This document shows positions 1-11,134 of a stretch of DNA of 64,000 nt, piece after piece; position 1 is the stretch's first letter; every line of letters starts with the position of its first letter. The notes under the pieces were generated by a model. It saw nothing but the letters and a program-made list of their open reading frames with translations, was not told where the DNA came from and did no database searches. The DNA comes from Antilocapra americana (Eukaryota; Chordata; Mammalia; Artiodactyla; Antilocapridae). The position numbers and the translations under genes are program-made. The DNA lies in NCBI GenBank assembly GCA_007570785.1, contig ML660774.1, positions 4,891,433 to 4,955,432 on the forward strand. Direction: 5' to 3'.

Positions 1-736
1 TCTCAGAACAAGTCTTTCCACACATTCTTTGATAGTGATTTTGTAGTATTGAGCTACTTTCTGGAAAACAATATAGACAAGGCAGATAAATTTACTGCAG
101 TTAAGAAGGAAGAAAAAAGATAGGTCTCTCTCCAGCTTTTTTTTTTTTTATCCTTTTTGGCTCTAGAGTTTTTGAAAAATATTTAATGTTGCCAGTTCAG
201 ATGCTGCAGCCTGAAATGAAAGGTTTTCTGTTTTTACATAATATGATTTTCTTTGTTTCCTTTCATTATGTTCTTGTCTCTGTATACACTTCAAAGTGGT
301 TCACTATCCTTACATCTGCATGTTTCCAGTGCCATAAGGCATTCTCTATTTTAACCTCAGAGATGGCTGGGTGAAGTACTATAGTTTATCTTGCAAGTAG
401 AGGTTGAATCGCCAACCACAAGGAGAAGCCGCCTGTACCTTTCTGGATTCTGACTGAGGGCCTTGACCTATTAATAGCCTCCATAAGAAAAGAGAACAGC
501 AGATTCCACATAAGGTTTTATGCCTTATCAAAGCATAAAACTCAGGGATGTCTGGTGTGTGTGTGATATTTTAAGTTTTTGATTGTTTGGGTTCCATCTA
601 ATGTTTTCATAGAAAATTATTGTTTTTTTTTTAATGAGTCAAGCGATGACATATGACAAAATTAGATACTTTCCCTGAATTTTTATTCTACTTTTTAGAG
701 AAACAATTATATTATAGTAGAAGTAATTATTCCAAG
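1..736. other. Unassigned AT-rich sequence
   Basis: I see no recognisable repeat or coding signature here. A 62-codon ORF near 186-374 has no identifiable domain. T-runs occur near 140 and 612. It ends at the Bov-tA insertion. Confidence 0.4.
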
Positions 737-943
737 GGTCTTCCTTGGTGGCTCAGTAGTAAAGAATCCACCATTTAGTGCAGAAGATGCGGGTTTGATC
801 ACTGGGACAGGAAGATCCCCTGGAAAAGGAAATGGCAATCCACTCCAGTATTCTTGCCTGGAGAATCCCACAGACAGAGGAGCCTGGTGGACTACAGTCC
901 ATGGGGTCACAGAGTCAGACACGACTGAGTGACTTAACAAATG
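737..943 (+). mobile_element. Bov-tA SINE with perfect target duplication
   Basis: This is a ruminant tRNA-Glu-headed SINE. The tRNA-derived head (ttggtggctcagtagtaaag) is followed by the Bov-A body (cactccagtattcttgcctg) and the tail (cacgactgagtgactta). It is flanked by a perfect 12-bp duplication, aattattccaag, at 725-736 and 944-955, which fixes both ends and shows a complete insertion. It was copied by L1/BovB-type machinery and encodes nothing. Confidence 0.95.
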
Positions 944-2160
944 AATTATTCCAAGTTATAAGGTACACAGTCTTAGTAAAAATTAACTATGTCAACTTTT
1001 ATAGTCACTTTCATTATGACATTTTGAAGTAGTAAAAATATATTTTAGCTTTTAAAACTGGAAAATGATTCATAGCTGTTTGTGAATCAAGGAGTATTAT
1101 TTCTTTTCCTGAAACCCAACAATAATTTGCTTCTGATTTTCAAAAGCTCACTGATTTCTTGTGTGTGTGTGTGTTTCTGTGTATAAAATAACACCAAAGA
1201 AAGATCTCTATATGGTCTGTGTGCTGTGATTAAAAATGGCTTAGAAAATGGCAATTGTACTTATTCCATAATTTCTAACATTTGTTCTATAAAACATGGA
1301 AAGGTTATACAAGAGAGTTTCATCATCAAGTACATTTTGGAGATGTGTTGTTATAAAGTTTGTGGGGAATATTTCTACTCAAAGATTTCTGAGAGCCTCT
1401 GCTGTATGATTTTGTGCTTTGAAATCACACAGATAATGTAATATATGATGAAATGCATTTGACCATGAAATAGTTTTCTTCTAAGAGCATTCATTCTGTA
1501 TTCTACAGAATGAAATTTAGTTAACATTGATTTTTGTAAAATGAAATATAAAAATATTTATATCTTTTTTATCTATCTAGTTTATATCTATCTGTTTATA
1601 TCTACTTTTTATGAGTGTTACCCACATTGTTCTTGTTAAAACTTAAGATGATTATTTATAATAAAGAAAATGGTTTATATGATCAAGGAAAGTATTGAAA
1701 ATTATCTTTGATAAAAGCCTCAAAATATTATTTCTTTCTCATAGATTTTTACTACTTATTTTTGAAATGCCATATAAAAATGTCATAAGTATAATATATA
1801 TTTTCCTAAATTTTCCTAAAGATATACTTATTTAGGACATTCAGAACAGAGTTTTTAAAAGCTTGTTTGATATCATTGGGAATTAATGAATTTTTAACAT
1901 TGTAAAATATTTTACTAAATGTTTTGTGCATCAAAATGTTTTAGTAGTCCTTATTACATTTTTTGGAAAACATGATTCTTAGTCTAAACCAAAATTATTA
2001 GTCATTGTCTTTTTATAGAATATTGTTACATACATTTTTAAAAAATTGTATGCTAATCAAAGTTATAGTAAGCTAATTGTCAGCAATAATTTTTATTATG
2101 TCTGTTCTATAAATATTCTATTTAATAATTTGAGTATTAACAGCCTTGAGAAAAATATCA
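944..2160. other. Unassigned AT-rich intergenic sequence
   Basis: Very AT-rich sequence with a short (GT)n run near 1160-1174 and no supported gene. A 71-codon ORF at 1226-1441 has no family signature. Confidence 0.4.
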
Positions 2161-2164
2161 AAGC

Positions 2165-2310
2165 AATTGTTATGTAATATTTTATTAAGAACCTACTATG
2201 TGCTTAAGCACAATGATAGGACCTAGAAAGAATACCAAGACTAGGGTAGCAAGGTTAATGATCTTTGTTCATATGAATTTGTACCTAAGACATTATAATT
2301 TATATACAAA
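2165..2310 (-). repeat. L2/MIR-type 3'-end relic
   Basis: The stretch beginning ttaagaacctactatgtgct resembles the antisense 3' end shared by L2 and MIR elements ('gagcacctactatgtgcc'). It is highly diverged, so the exact family is uncertain. Confidence 0.5.
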
Positions 2311-2479
2311 TTATTTTTCAGAGCTTTCATGAGCATCTATTTTAGCCTTGTTAAAAAATATTTTTATTATGATGAATTCCATATATGTACAAGAGTAGTG
2401 AAAGTATTCAGGTGGACTCTGTAGAGCTGTTTACGTTCCTCTAAAATACATAAGCTGATGGTTTAATTTGCTTTGAGAA

Positions 2480-2761
2480 ATTTTCATTTGCTTTTTTTCC
2501 CCAGGATAATTCATAGGAAGTATGTTATTCTATCAGGTTATCTCTCTAGGTAGCTACCATGATGATTGCCTGAATTCACCATTTCATGAAAGTTTTGCCA
2601 AATGATGATAGTCCAGTTCTGTCATTCTTTTTTCCTTGATAAGCTTAAATACACTGTAGAGAAATTTCTCTTATCACTTATGTGATTACCCTGAGATACA
2701 ATTAGTTCAGGAACAAAAAGGCAGATATTTGTCTCTTCCCCTTTACAGTTTGCAAATATTT
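2480..2761 (-). mobile_element. Old L1 3'-UTR, antisense (segment 1)
   Basis: The region around 2560-2760 (ttttgccaaatgatgatag, aggcagatatttgtctcttc) reads like the antisense 3'-UTR of an old mammalian L1 (L1ME/HAL1-like). It is interrupted at 2762 by the LTR and resumes at 3763. The subfamily name is from memory and only approximate. Confidence 0.5.
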
Positions 2762-2847
2762 TGTAACAGAGTGCGGTGAGCACAGCCCTTGGCACTGTAG
2801 CCATTGCTGTGTGGTCATTACTCTGGCGCCCCTGTTACCAGGCAATA

Positions 2848-2972
2848 GGTCCTGTTCAGCCATTGGTTGGTGCCTCAGCGGGCCCCGCCCACAAGCAACT
2901 GTCAGTGAGCAGCCGTTAGTGGTCCTGCTCCGTCATTGGTCAGTGCGGCAGTGAGCCCCGCCCACAAGCAAC
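2848..2972 (+). promoter_or_regulatory. 73-bp U3-like tandem enhancer duplication
   Basis: Two related 52-bp blocks lie 73 bp apart, at 2848-2899 and 2921-2972. Each starts ggtcctg, carries an inverted CCAAT box (cattggt) and ends with a shared GC box block, gccccgcccacaagcaac. Duplicated U3 enhancers are common in retroviral LTRs. Binding of NF-Y and Sp1/KLF factors is inferred only from the motifs. Confidence 0.7.
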
Positions 2973-3240
2973 CAACCGTCAAGAAATGAGTTAGTGCAGA
3001 GATTCAGACAACCGTGGAGCGGCGGTTGTGAGGTGAAAAGTGAGTGAGGTAAGAGGTAGTTCTCGGCCTCCCGCAGGCCCTCCGGTTCATCCAGCCTTGG
3101 GCCAGTGGGAGAGCTGGGGGGCCCAGAGAATAGGCCGAGGGCTGTGCCGTGCAGCGCTCCAGAGCCCTCAGCGAGGTCGCGCACTAGCCTTAGCCCAGGC
3201 CTTGAGGTGGCCGTGAGCCCCTCCCCCATCCCTGTCTCTG

Positions 3241-3248
3241 TGACGTAA
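3241..3248 (+). promoter_or_regulatory. CRE-like site inside the LTR
   Basis: TGACGTAA is one base from the palindromic cAMP-response element. It lies mid-LTR, downstream of the duplicated CCAAT/GC-box block. Function is not shown by sequence alone. Confidence 0.4.
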
Positions 3249-3668
3249 TAGCAGCAGTCTGCCTGGGTCACCTTCTGGGGGGCCTGGTCTCCCCACACTT
3301 TGGGCGGCCTGAGGAGCCTGAGGACAAGTTGGGTCCTGGATGCCTGGCTCCTTCAGAGGTGACGGCTAAGCAGGGTCTGGGGACCCAGCCCTGAGGGAGC
3401 CGCCAGCCAAGCTCTGCTTTCTGTTAGCCAGGATGGGGACCTCGGAGAATAATACTTTGTCTTGGGACCCAGTCCTTTCTTGTCAGGATAGAGAATAGCA
3501 TTCATAGGTAGAGATTACAGGAATATTGTTGCCTGACCATGACGAAGAGATTTGCAACAGCTCACCACGCCCCTCCCTCACCTTTCCTAGAAAAGGGCTT
3601 TGCTGAGAGCTTTCAGTAGTTTGGAGGTTCTTAGGGCACAAATCACCCATCTCCTGGCACAACCCTGT

Positions 3669-3674
3669 AATAAA
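3669..3674 (+). terminator. LTR polyadenylation signal
   Basis: AATAAA followed within about 60 bases by a T/GT-rich stretch ending gtgtgttg. This is the expected arrangement of a polyadenylation signal near the R/U5 boundary of an LTR, and the element ends about 85 bases later. Confidence 0.6.
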
Positions 3675-3762
3675 CCATTATTTGTTCCAGACTCCACTGT
3701 TTTAGTGTTTTTTGGCCTCACTGTGTGTTGAGCACATGGACTTGCGTTTTGGTTAACGATTT

Positions 3763-4835
3763 TAGATGAATTTCTCACAATTTCAAAAATGACCAGTGAA
3801 GTTTTTATATGTTACTTTGTTTAATATCATTGTGAATGAATGGATTTTCACATATTTAACATACCTTAATTGTTATTGTTTTATTAATGTTCAAACTGTT
3901 CCATCCTTGGTCAGTAGAAACTGCTTCAGTTTGTCAGAGTCTTTCGACATTGCCATAATCTTTAATAGCTTCCTCAACTTCTGGTATTATAGGATGGCTA
4001 AGCTTCTCTAGTATATTTCCACCCCAGACCTGAATTCAATTATTTCTCAGGGAACCCGGGCTTCTTTTAGGGAGAAATGGTGTTTTACAACCACAGTTGT
4101 GTTCCAGGGACACATATTTCTAATGGGGGGTGGCCATTTGTTTCCTGGCCTTTTAGTGGACAGAACTAAGAAAATTTCTCAAGACGACATATATTATAGT
4201 TCATAGCAATAATGCCAGGTTAAATTTAGAATTACACTCTTTTAGCCTAAGTTGTTTGATTTTTATACTTATTTTTCTCTTTTCATGAAATTCTAAATTC
4301 CTAATGGTATTAACATATTTATTTCCTTGAACCTATAGTTATGTCAATAATGCAGCAATTTGAGATGAGTAATATCAATATTATGGATAACAAAATGATT
4401 ACTATAAATCATTTAGCATATCTTTGCAGTTCTTTTCATTCTATTTAGTTAAATCTTAATAAGGTACAATCAAATTACTCTGCTTTAAAATCACTAGAAA
4501 TACTGTTTTATTAAGCCATCAAATTTATACATAAGTTCATTTGAAAAAAATTTTATGTGTATGTTACATGATTCAAAATTCAAATCTATGACTTCAAGTA
4601 TATTCAGAGAAGTCTGGCTCCTGTGCATGTCTCTCATTTATAGGTAACCATTTTATATAGTTATATCATTCCTTGTTTATTTAATGTTTCAATTCTTTAT
4701 CTTTTAGAAACATACAAACATATATGTATATTATAATTACATATGCATGTGTCTGCATTATATTCTCTTCCCTTCTATGATAAACAGTAGCATGTGCATA
4801 GCAATCACATTCAAATTCACCTGCAAGCCCGTCAT
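3763..4835 (-). mobile_element. Old L1 3'-UTR, antisense (segment 2)
   Basis: This continues the L1 across the LTR. Recognisable antisense L1 stretches include ggattttcacatatttaa near 3842, ttccatccttggtcagtaga near 3900, the ccagggacacatatttctaa region near 4106 and ataggtaaccattttatata near 4640. Together with 5276-5560 this makes one old L1 copy with several later insertions. Confidence 0.55.
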
Positions 4836-4845
4836 CTATGTGTGT

Positions 4846-5043
4846 GTGAGTACTCAGTCACTTAGTTATCTCCAGCTCTTTATGCCATGGACAATAGACA
4901 CCTCTGTCCGTGGGATTCTCCAGGCAAGAATACTGGAGTAGGTAGCCATTTCCTTCCCCAGGGGATCTTCCTCACCCAGGGATCAAGTCCACATCTCCTG
5001 CATTGGCAGGCAAATTCTTTACCACTGAGCCACCAGGGAAGCT
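4846..5043 (-). mobile_element. Bov-tA SINE, antisense
   Basis: Reverse-complement Bov-tA: tail (tactcagtcacttagttatc), body (ccaggcaagaatactggagt) and tRNA head (ctttaccactgagccaccag), ending ggaagctc. It lies directly against a MER5A remnant and is younger than the surrounding L1. Confidence 0.9.
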
Positions 5044-5045
5044 CT

Positions 5046-5212
5046 CTCATCACTTGGGGGCTGATTGAAACAGATTATAGGGTCCTATCCCCAGAGTTTC
5101 TGATTCAGTAGGTTTAGGAGCGCACCCAAATGTTTTCTCATTTCCAACAAGTTTCCTGGTGATGGTGATGCTGCTTCTGCTCTGAAGACCACACTTTGAG
5201 AACCAGTGCTGT
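5046..5212. mobile_element. MER5A-type hAT-Charlie DNA transposon
   Basis: Non-autonomous hAT remnant. Diagnostic pieces are atcacttgggggc, cccagagtttctgattcagt and the end ccacactttgagaaccagtg. The left end is missing or displaced by the Bov-tA; faint similarity at 4790-4835 may be its other part. Confidence 0.75.
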
Positions 5213-5275
5213 GTAGAGTATTCTTTACCTTGGTTTCCCACTTAAGATGATATTCTGAAAATGACTCCAGCAATA

Positions 5276-5560
5276 CAAAACTGACAATTTCTTCTCAGAG
5301 CTGTGTAATATTCCCCACAGTTTATTCCACTAGTTCCTAATGTGCACATCTGAGCTCTTTCCAGTCCTTTGGTACAACACATAGTGCTTCAGTGAATTGT
5401 CTTGTTTATACTTCTTTTCATAGTCTTCCCAGTATAGCTTTATTGAGATAGATTCCTAGAAATTGAAATTCTGGGACACATGGTAAATGGATATGTAAAT
5501 TTTGTAATCTCCTGTTAGCTGGAGGTTCAAAATATCTCACCTATGATATACAATTTTAAA
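5276..5560 (-). mobile_element. Old L1 3'-UTR, antisense (segment 3)
   Basis: Antisense L1 text: gtgtaatattccccacagtt (from 'gcatagtattccattgtg'), then ttgagatagattcctagaaa and attctgggacacatggtaaa (from 'attcctagaagtggaattgctgggtc'). It continues the L1 seen at 2480-4835. Confidence 0.6.
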
Positions 5561-5565
5561 GGCCT

Positions 5566-5765
5566 ATTGTTCTTCATTTTATTTTCCTTAATGATATACA
5601 TCAAAAATTTAACACAGTGAGATTCTATACCAAGTGACAAAGTAACTTTTCCTGTACTTTATGTGGAAAAACTGAAGACACTAATTTGGAATTTAAAACT
5701 TCTTTGAAAACCATGGATAAACAGAGAACTGTTTTTAATATCCTGTGTTAAATCATAATGGAAAA
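5566..5765. other. Unassigned AT-rich sequence
   Basis: Nothing recognised between the old L1 and a short L1 3' end. Confidence 0.3.
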
Positions 5766-5850
5766 GAATATATGTAGTTGAATCACTTTTCTGTATAGCA
5801 AAAATTAATACAGCATTGCAAATCAACTTTGCTTCAATATAACAAGTTTA
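5766..5850 (+). mobile_element. Artiodactyl L1 3' terminal fragment
   Basis: The stretch from tatatgtagttgaatcactt to atacagcattgcaaatcaac resembles the extreme L1 3' end ('aacacaacattgtaaatcaactatac'). It is a short, diverged fragment. Confidence 0.6.
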
Positions 5851-7236
5851 AATCAACAACAAATGTTATCAACAGGTAACATTTTCAAATATCTTCCAAC
5901 TGGATATTTTTAAATGAATTTTTTAAATTTAGAGTTAATTTATATTTAAAATTAAAGACGATATACTGATTAGAACATAGACAAAGATGTCAGATTTTAT
6001 TTCTTGAATCCCAGATGTTGACATTGAGCAATTAAAATAATTTCTTCAAGCCTCAGCTTCTCTATCTATGAAATAGAGATGAAAAAATAGTGCATACTTC
6101 CTGGAGTTTGTCATTTTTGGGGATAAAATTAGTTAATCATATAAATTTAGCCTGTCAATTCTCAGTCTTTCCAGAACAACATCCCCTTTCTTAATATATT
6201 ATGCCCTACTTATTTTCTGAAAAATAACTTGTGCATAGTGTAACCTACCTACATACATAATGTTTAAGTGAATATAATTCCTTAACTATAAAGGAAAAGA
6301 TAAAGGGAATGCAATTTATAATAAAGTAATATGTATTTGAAATGTAAATGGCCATGAATGATGACTCTAAATGACATAGTAAGCAAATCAGATGCTTACT
6401 GTTACATCATCTTGCATATGGCAGATAGCATAAACACAGGTGTGCTGGATCTGCAACTCTAATGTGAAGAGCAGCATAGATATGTCACATAATTGGTTAA
6501 AATCGTAAACAACTTGTGTAAAGTCCTGACCAAAGTAATCTTTCCTTGATTAACATGGTAGCTGAATTTCCAGAAAACTCAGTGCATTAAACAGTAGAAC
6601 TGTACAACAAATATTGTGTTTTCATGTAATATTTTAAACTAAGTTAGGCTGAGATAATTATGAAATGATATTTCATCTCCAAGACTATTCAGTGGTTCTT
6701 TATTGGGTAAGATTGATCCAAGATATATTTACCTGTGTCCTTTGGCTAGATGCCAAAGGCAACCATCAATCATTAGGACAACTGAGAAATGGACTCATAA
6801 ATTTCTAAAATGCCCCCTAGTAGGCAGTACCTACACTATTGGTGACACTGGTTGATTCCAATGCCTGGTTTATAAGTATTTGACAGGTGTTGTCCAGATG
6901 ATGATGATGATTTTTATTAATACCCCAGGAGATAGTAATTGGATCATATTTATTCCTCACATTATTCACATATGTAACTTTAGAATTTCCTAGTAGCTGC
7001 ATTGATGAAGTAAAATGAAACATGTGAAATTCATTTAAATTTTATTTAATTCACTATATCTAAAACATTATTTCAGAGTGTAATCAATATAAAAATGTTT
7101 AATGAGATGTTAAACACTCAGGATATTTCCACACTCCTTCTCTCCCTAGGTGTAGTTCTGTGTGTATTTTATAAATGCAACGAGTCTCAATTCCAGTCAG
7201 TCCTATTTAATTCCTCGACAGCCCTGAGTGACGGCA
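5851..7236. other. Unassigned AT-rich intergenic sequence
   Basis: No gene supported. It includes a short (GAT)n run at 6897-6910. ORFs of 68 and 82 codons near 6817 and 7095 lack family signatures, and the latter runs into MIR and Bov-tA sequence. Confidence 0.4.
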
Positions 7237-7316
7237 GCTACAACAGTGGTAGGCACAGCCCAGTCACACTTAAACCACACTTCTTGGGTTTAAATCCCCG
7301 GTCTGCCTCTTACTGG
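7237..7316 (+). repeat. MIR SINE fragment cut by a Bov-tA
   Basis: The stretch caacagtggtaggcacagcc ... cttgggtttaaatccccggt ... ctgcctcttactgg matches the 5' half of MIR (tRNA-like B box, then 'ctctgccacttactagc'). The rest is missing where the Bov-tA begins. Confidence 0.75.
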
Positions 7317-7538
7317 GGGCTTGACTCTTGGCTCGGACAGTAAACAATCTGCCTGCAAAGTGGAAGACCTGGGTTCAATCCCTACCTAGGTTGGAAGATC
7401 CCCTGGAGAAGGGAATGGCAACCCACTCCAGTATTCTTGCCTGGAGAATCCCATGGACAGAGGAGCCTGGTGGGTTGCCATCAATGGGGTTGCAGCGTCC
7501 AAAGTGACTAAAGTGATTTAGCAACAGCAGTATATAAT
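7317..7538 (+). mobile_element. Bov-tA SINE
   Basis: A degenerate tRNA head (gcttgactcttggctcggac) is followed by the Bov-A body (cactccagtattcttgcctg). The tail is altered (aaagtgatttagcaacagca). It abuts the truncated MIR. Confidence 0.9.
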
Positions 7539-9000
7539 CTCCATAGTTTACTAAAAATTAATGGAAAAATGTGCAAAGCTAGGATAGAAACAAAAAATTT
7601 TCATCAGTATATATCATAACACATATGAAATATAATATTTTTCTCCACCTCACCCCCATACATACATGCACCTCAGAAAGAAGCAGTTCCTCATATTCCT
7701 TTCCATTGGGATTATTAGCATGAACTCTTGCCAACTTTGGTGGATGAACAGAGCCTAGAATATGCTAGTCTTTTAGTCACTCCTTTACTGAGTCTTAGAG
7801 CTTTGATTTGATTTTGATCCCTCACCACATATCATGTGTTAAGGGAGGTATAGATTTGAATCTTGAGATTACCTGCTGACTTCCAAGTAAATAGAAATAT
7901 ATGCAGGTGAGATGGTTCACATAATTATTTCATTGTTGACCTCCTTGCCAAATCACACATTAGAAGCATGTGAATAATCTAGTAGTTGAATGTGGCTGCA
8001 CAATTACTGACAGGTCATCTGTAGCAGGTGATCTGGGCCTATTACCCTGCCCATGACAAAGTTTTTCATGTCAAAGAGAAAGATTACAGGAGATAGCCAT
8101 GAGGTGTGAGATGTCCCTGTAGAGATTTTTAAAAATTTCCTTTTATTCTCTATGCAACAGAACAGGCACTCTTCTATTTTTACCTGACGGTGCTATTTTT
8201 CTATTTTTTTCAGCAATGGTGATAGGAACTGTAGGTAAACTAGATAATAAACTCTTAAAGTTTTTGTGTGCAAACTGAAAGAGTGCATTATATCTTCTGC
8301 CTTTCCAGAGGTCTGGCAGCCTCACCAGTATGGTATATAAATACAACACCAGCAGAAGTTATAGCAATAGTTTCTGTCAGCCTGTCTGAGATGGTTAGAG
8401 AATAGCAGGAGGGAATAGCACAGTAACCCAGAAATGTCCAGTTTCTTCTGGCCCCTTTTATTGTGATAAATCTCTTGTGAACTTTGTAGAGCAGTATTGT
8501 TTGCATTTGGTGTGTCTCTGTCTATAATGTGGCTATGTGCATCTCTTCCTTCTCAGTTCTGTGCAGGAAGGAAAAAAAAAACACTATGCAGGAAGGGAGT
8601 AGAGATAATAGATTTAAATAAGATGAACTATTTGGTATACCTTCACCATATGTGATGTGAATAGTGCAAGATTGTACATTTAAAAATCTAAGGCAAATTC
8701 TCTTGTTCTACAAGAAGAATAATTGTCACAGATGCTGGTTTATTGCAAAATATGTCAGATAACTTACTGCTAACTGAGAAAATTGGGGCTGTACATTCCA
8801 CATAAAATTGTGTTGTTCCTTAATAAAATAACGAAAAGGAAATAATTACCATAAATGCTGGCAAAATATTACATTCAATTAAGGATTTCTAGGTCTATGT
8901 TTGAAAGAAATTAGTGAGGAATATAAGAGAATAAAAGCTTTTAAAGACACCATATCAATCTTTTGTGAAACTCATTCAAAGATTTTTCTGTGATCTTAGA
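7539..9000. other. Unassigned intergenic sequence
   Basis: No repeat or gene recognised with confidence. Overlapping minus-strand ORFs of 68 and 72 codons near 8143-8506 show no domain. Confidence 0.4.
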
Positions 9001-9009
9001 ATTTGATAT

Positions 9010-9605
9010 CTTGTTCTTCCTGGTATGAAATCCCTGCACCTGTCTGCTTTTAGGTCGCACATCCTGCATATTTCCTCCTCTGACGCTTTCTCATTCCTCA
9101 CACCCAAAATAGTCTTTCTATCACAGTCTCCCTAATTCTTACATGTCCATCCCCAAAGTCTATTTGAGTCTCATCTCACCCATCAAGTCATTCCAAACTC
9201 CCATTGCTCTTGATTTGTTTCCTATAATGTTGTTTAGACTACTTTAATGAGTATCTACTATATGCCCAAGATCATACAGTAAATGAGAGATAAAGCCAGG
9301 ACTTTATTTCAAACCCCAAGCTTAACGGGGATTTGTCCTCAATGGAAATTGCGTATATAAGTCCACATGTAAGATGCTGGTCAGCTATTCCAGAATTTCC
9401 AGGTTTAATTGGGCCAGCTTATCATCTGTAAGTCCCTTATTGTTTATCTTTATTTTGTTAAATTAAATTATAATAGAATGTTCCTAGCAGACCCAGTGGA
9501 CATGCCTGAAGGCAAGGCCTGGGTCTTACTTTTTCATCTTTGTATACTCAGCAGTAGGAAACTGCAGCCCTTAGCTAAGTGTTCAATAAAAATTTGGTAA
9601 AAAAT
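9010..9605 (+). repeat. Diverged L2 3' region with a MIR-like segment
   Basis: 9480-9600 reads like the L2 3' end: gaaggcaaggcctgggtctt, catctttgtatactcagcag, gtgttcaataaaaatttggt. Upstream, 9130-9230 resembles the preceding L2 stretch. 9240-9320 (gagtatctactatatgccca, gagagataaagccaggactt) looks like an antisense MIR. All are old and diverged. Confidence 0.5.
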
Positions 9606-11126
9606 ACACTACTTATGACATAACCACAGTTTCTCCTTTTTTTCATATAACTGCTATACATGTATGGGGCATCAGAATTCACCTTGGGAAGAAAAACATA
9701 TGCCCAAACCAAAAACAAAAATCACCAGGTCACACTGAAAATCTTGGATGCTAAGTATTTCCAAATGTTAGAAAATAGCCTGCTATTTTAAGCAATAGTC
9801 TATATAACAAATTCAATTTACTCATAATTTAAATGATTCTTTAATGCTTATTAAAACAAAATCTGAAATCATGAAAGCAATGCCTATGTAAGTAATTCTG
9901 GTTCATTTGGTTGATTCACAGCCACCTCCTAGTATTAAGCCTCACAAATATATATTACGTGCTTACTGCATGCATTTGTTTTATATTCATATAATGCCTT
10001 AACTGTGTCTAATTTTCTAAAAACCATGATACTTTATTGTGCTGAATGAATACTTTGTAAAAATCAAAAAAGCTTCTTATCAAGTTAGGTAGTATATCTA
10101 CTTAAACTTTTGTCACATAACTTTAGATGAAACTATTCAAGTATTGAGCAACAAATACCTTTGTTAGCATTTCATTACTGTTTTTTTTCCACTTATGAAA
10201 TAGATTGGTATTCACTGAGAGGAAATATTAATGACAAATAATAGATTCATGGCATTAAATTCTGACATTAGAATGAGAATGAACATATAAAATCATGAAG
10301 GTGAATAGACCTCCATGTTAGTATTTTTATATTTTTCGCATTAACAATCTAAGCCTATATCATTACATCCACCCAAGATATTCCTGTTCAATATCATTTT
10401 TTACTTCATGTATTCCTTAATGTGGTTATTTCTGATGTGTAACAGTATGGTATTCTAATTGTATATGAAGCTGCATGCTGCAATTTTAAATTGTTTTACC
10501 CTATTCACTGATTGAAAGCATTTATACTGGTATTTGTGTTCTAAAATTGAAATTTTCTTTAATTTTTATTCACTTAAAACTGTACTTTTACATATTTGAT
10601 CATTTTTTAATTAAAGTATGTATTGGGCAACCTATGTATATTTAAAGCTATAACTATTGTACTTTGACTGATTTTTTTTTTTAACAAACATTCAAGAATT
10701 CTTACATCTGACAAGTCTTTTGAATACTCTCAGTGGGAAGAAGTCTTTGTCCTTTGAAAGTATATTTGAACTTTATGAAATAGCCAGAAATTACTCAATG
10801 TCAAATCTGTTCAATAATTTAGGCGATGACACTGGCAATGTTATTTTAGAAAAAAAAGAAAACTGAACCCTAAAGATAAGTATTCTTGTGTAGCTCATAA
10901 ACTCATTCTAAGGAAACTCATCCAAAGGAGTTCTAATGAGAAATACATCACTGAAACAAAGTTGCTGGTGGGATGACTTTGAAGTGAATTTGATGAGGAT
11001 CTAAGAGAGGAATGGTGAAGCAGGCCTTAGGAAAGCACAGAGGAGAGGCATCTTATCCAGACTTGGGCACTGGGGGAGTCAGAGAAGGTTTCTCTGATTA
11101 TGTAAAATGTGGTTCTTTAAGACTGT
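9606..11126. other. Unassigned AT-rich intergenic sequence
   Basis: No gene is supported. A short MIR/L2-like trace (acgtgcttactgcatgcatt) occurs near 9957. Confidence 0.4.
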
Positions 11127-11134
11127 AATATAAG

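Larger units (their letters stand above)
2762..3758 (+). mobile_element. Solo LTR of an endogenous retrovirus
   Basis: This 997-bp GC-rich island sits in AT-rich DNA. It begins TGTAAC and ends GTTAACG, forming imperfect inverted termini, with the canonical terminal CA apparently changed to CG. It is flanked by attt at 2758-2761 and 3759-3762; a 4-bp duplication is typical of gammaretrovirus-like (ERV1) insertions. Internally there is a duplicated U3-like block with inverted CCAAT and GC boxes, then an aataaa at 3669 followed by GT-rich sequence, as expected for R/U5. No gag, pol or env follows, so it is a recombined solo LTR. A 121-codon minus-strand ORF at 2933-3298 matches nothing I know and is taken as chance in GC-rich DNA. 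The alternative is a CpG-rich host promoter, which would not explain the termini. Confidence 0.65.

Noticed and set aside
2933..3298. 121-codon minus-strand ORF as a host gene
   Set aside because: It lies wholly inside the LTR, has no known domain, and long chance frames are expected in GC-rich DNA with few stop codons.
2762..3758. CpG-island promoter of a nearby host gene
   Set aside because: The matched termini, 4-bp flanking duplication, LTR-like feature order and insertion inside an L1 fit a solo LTR better. Co-option remains possible and is listed as a finding.
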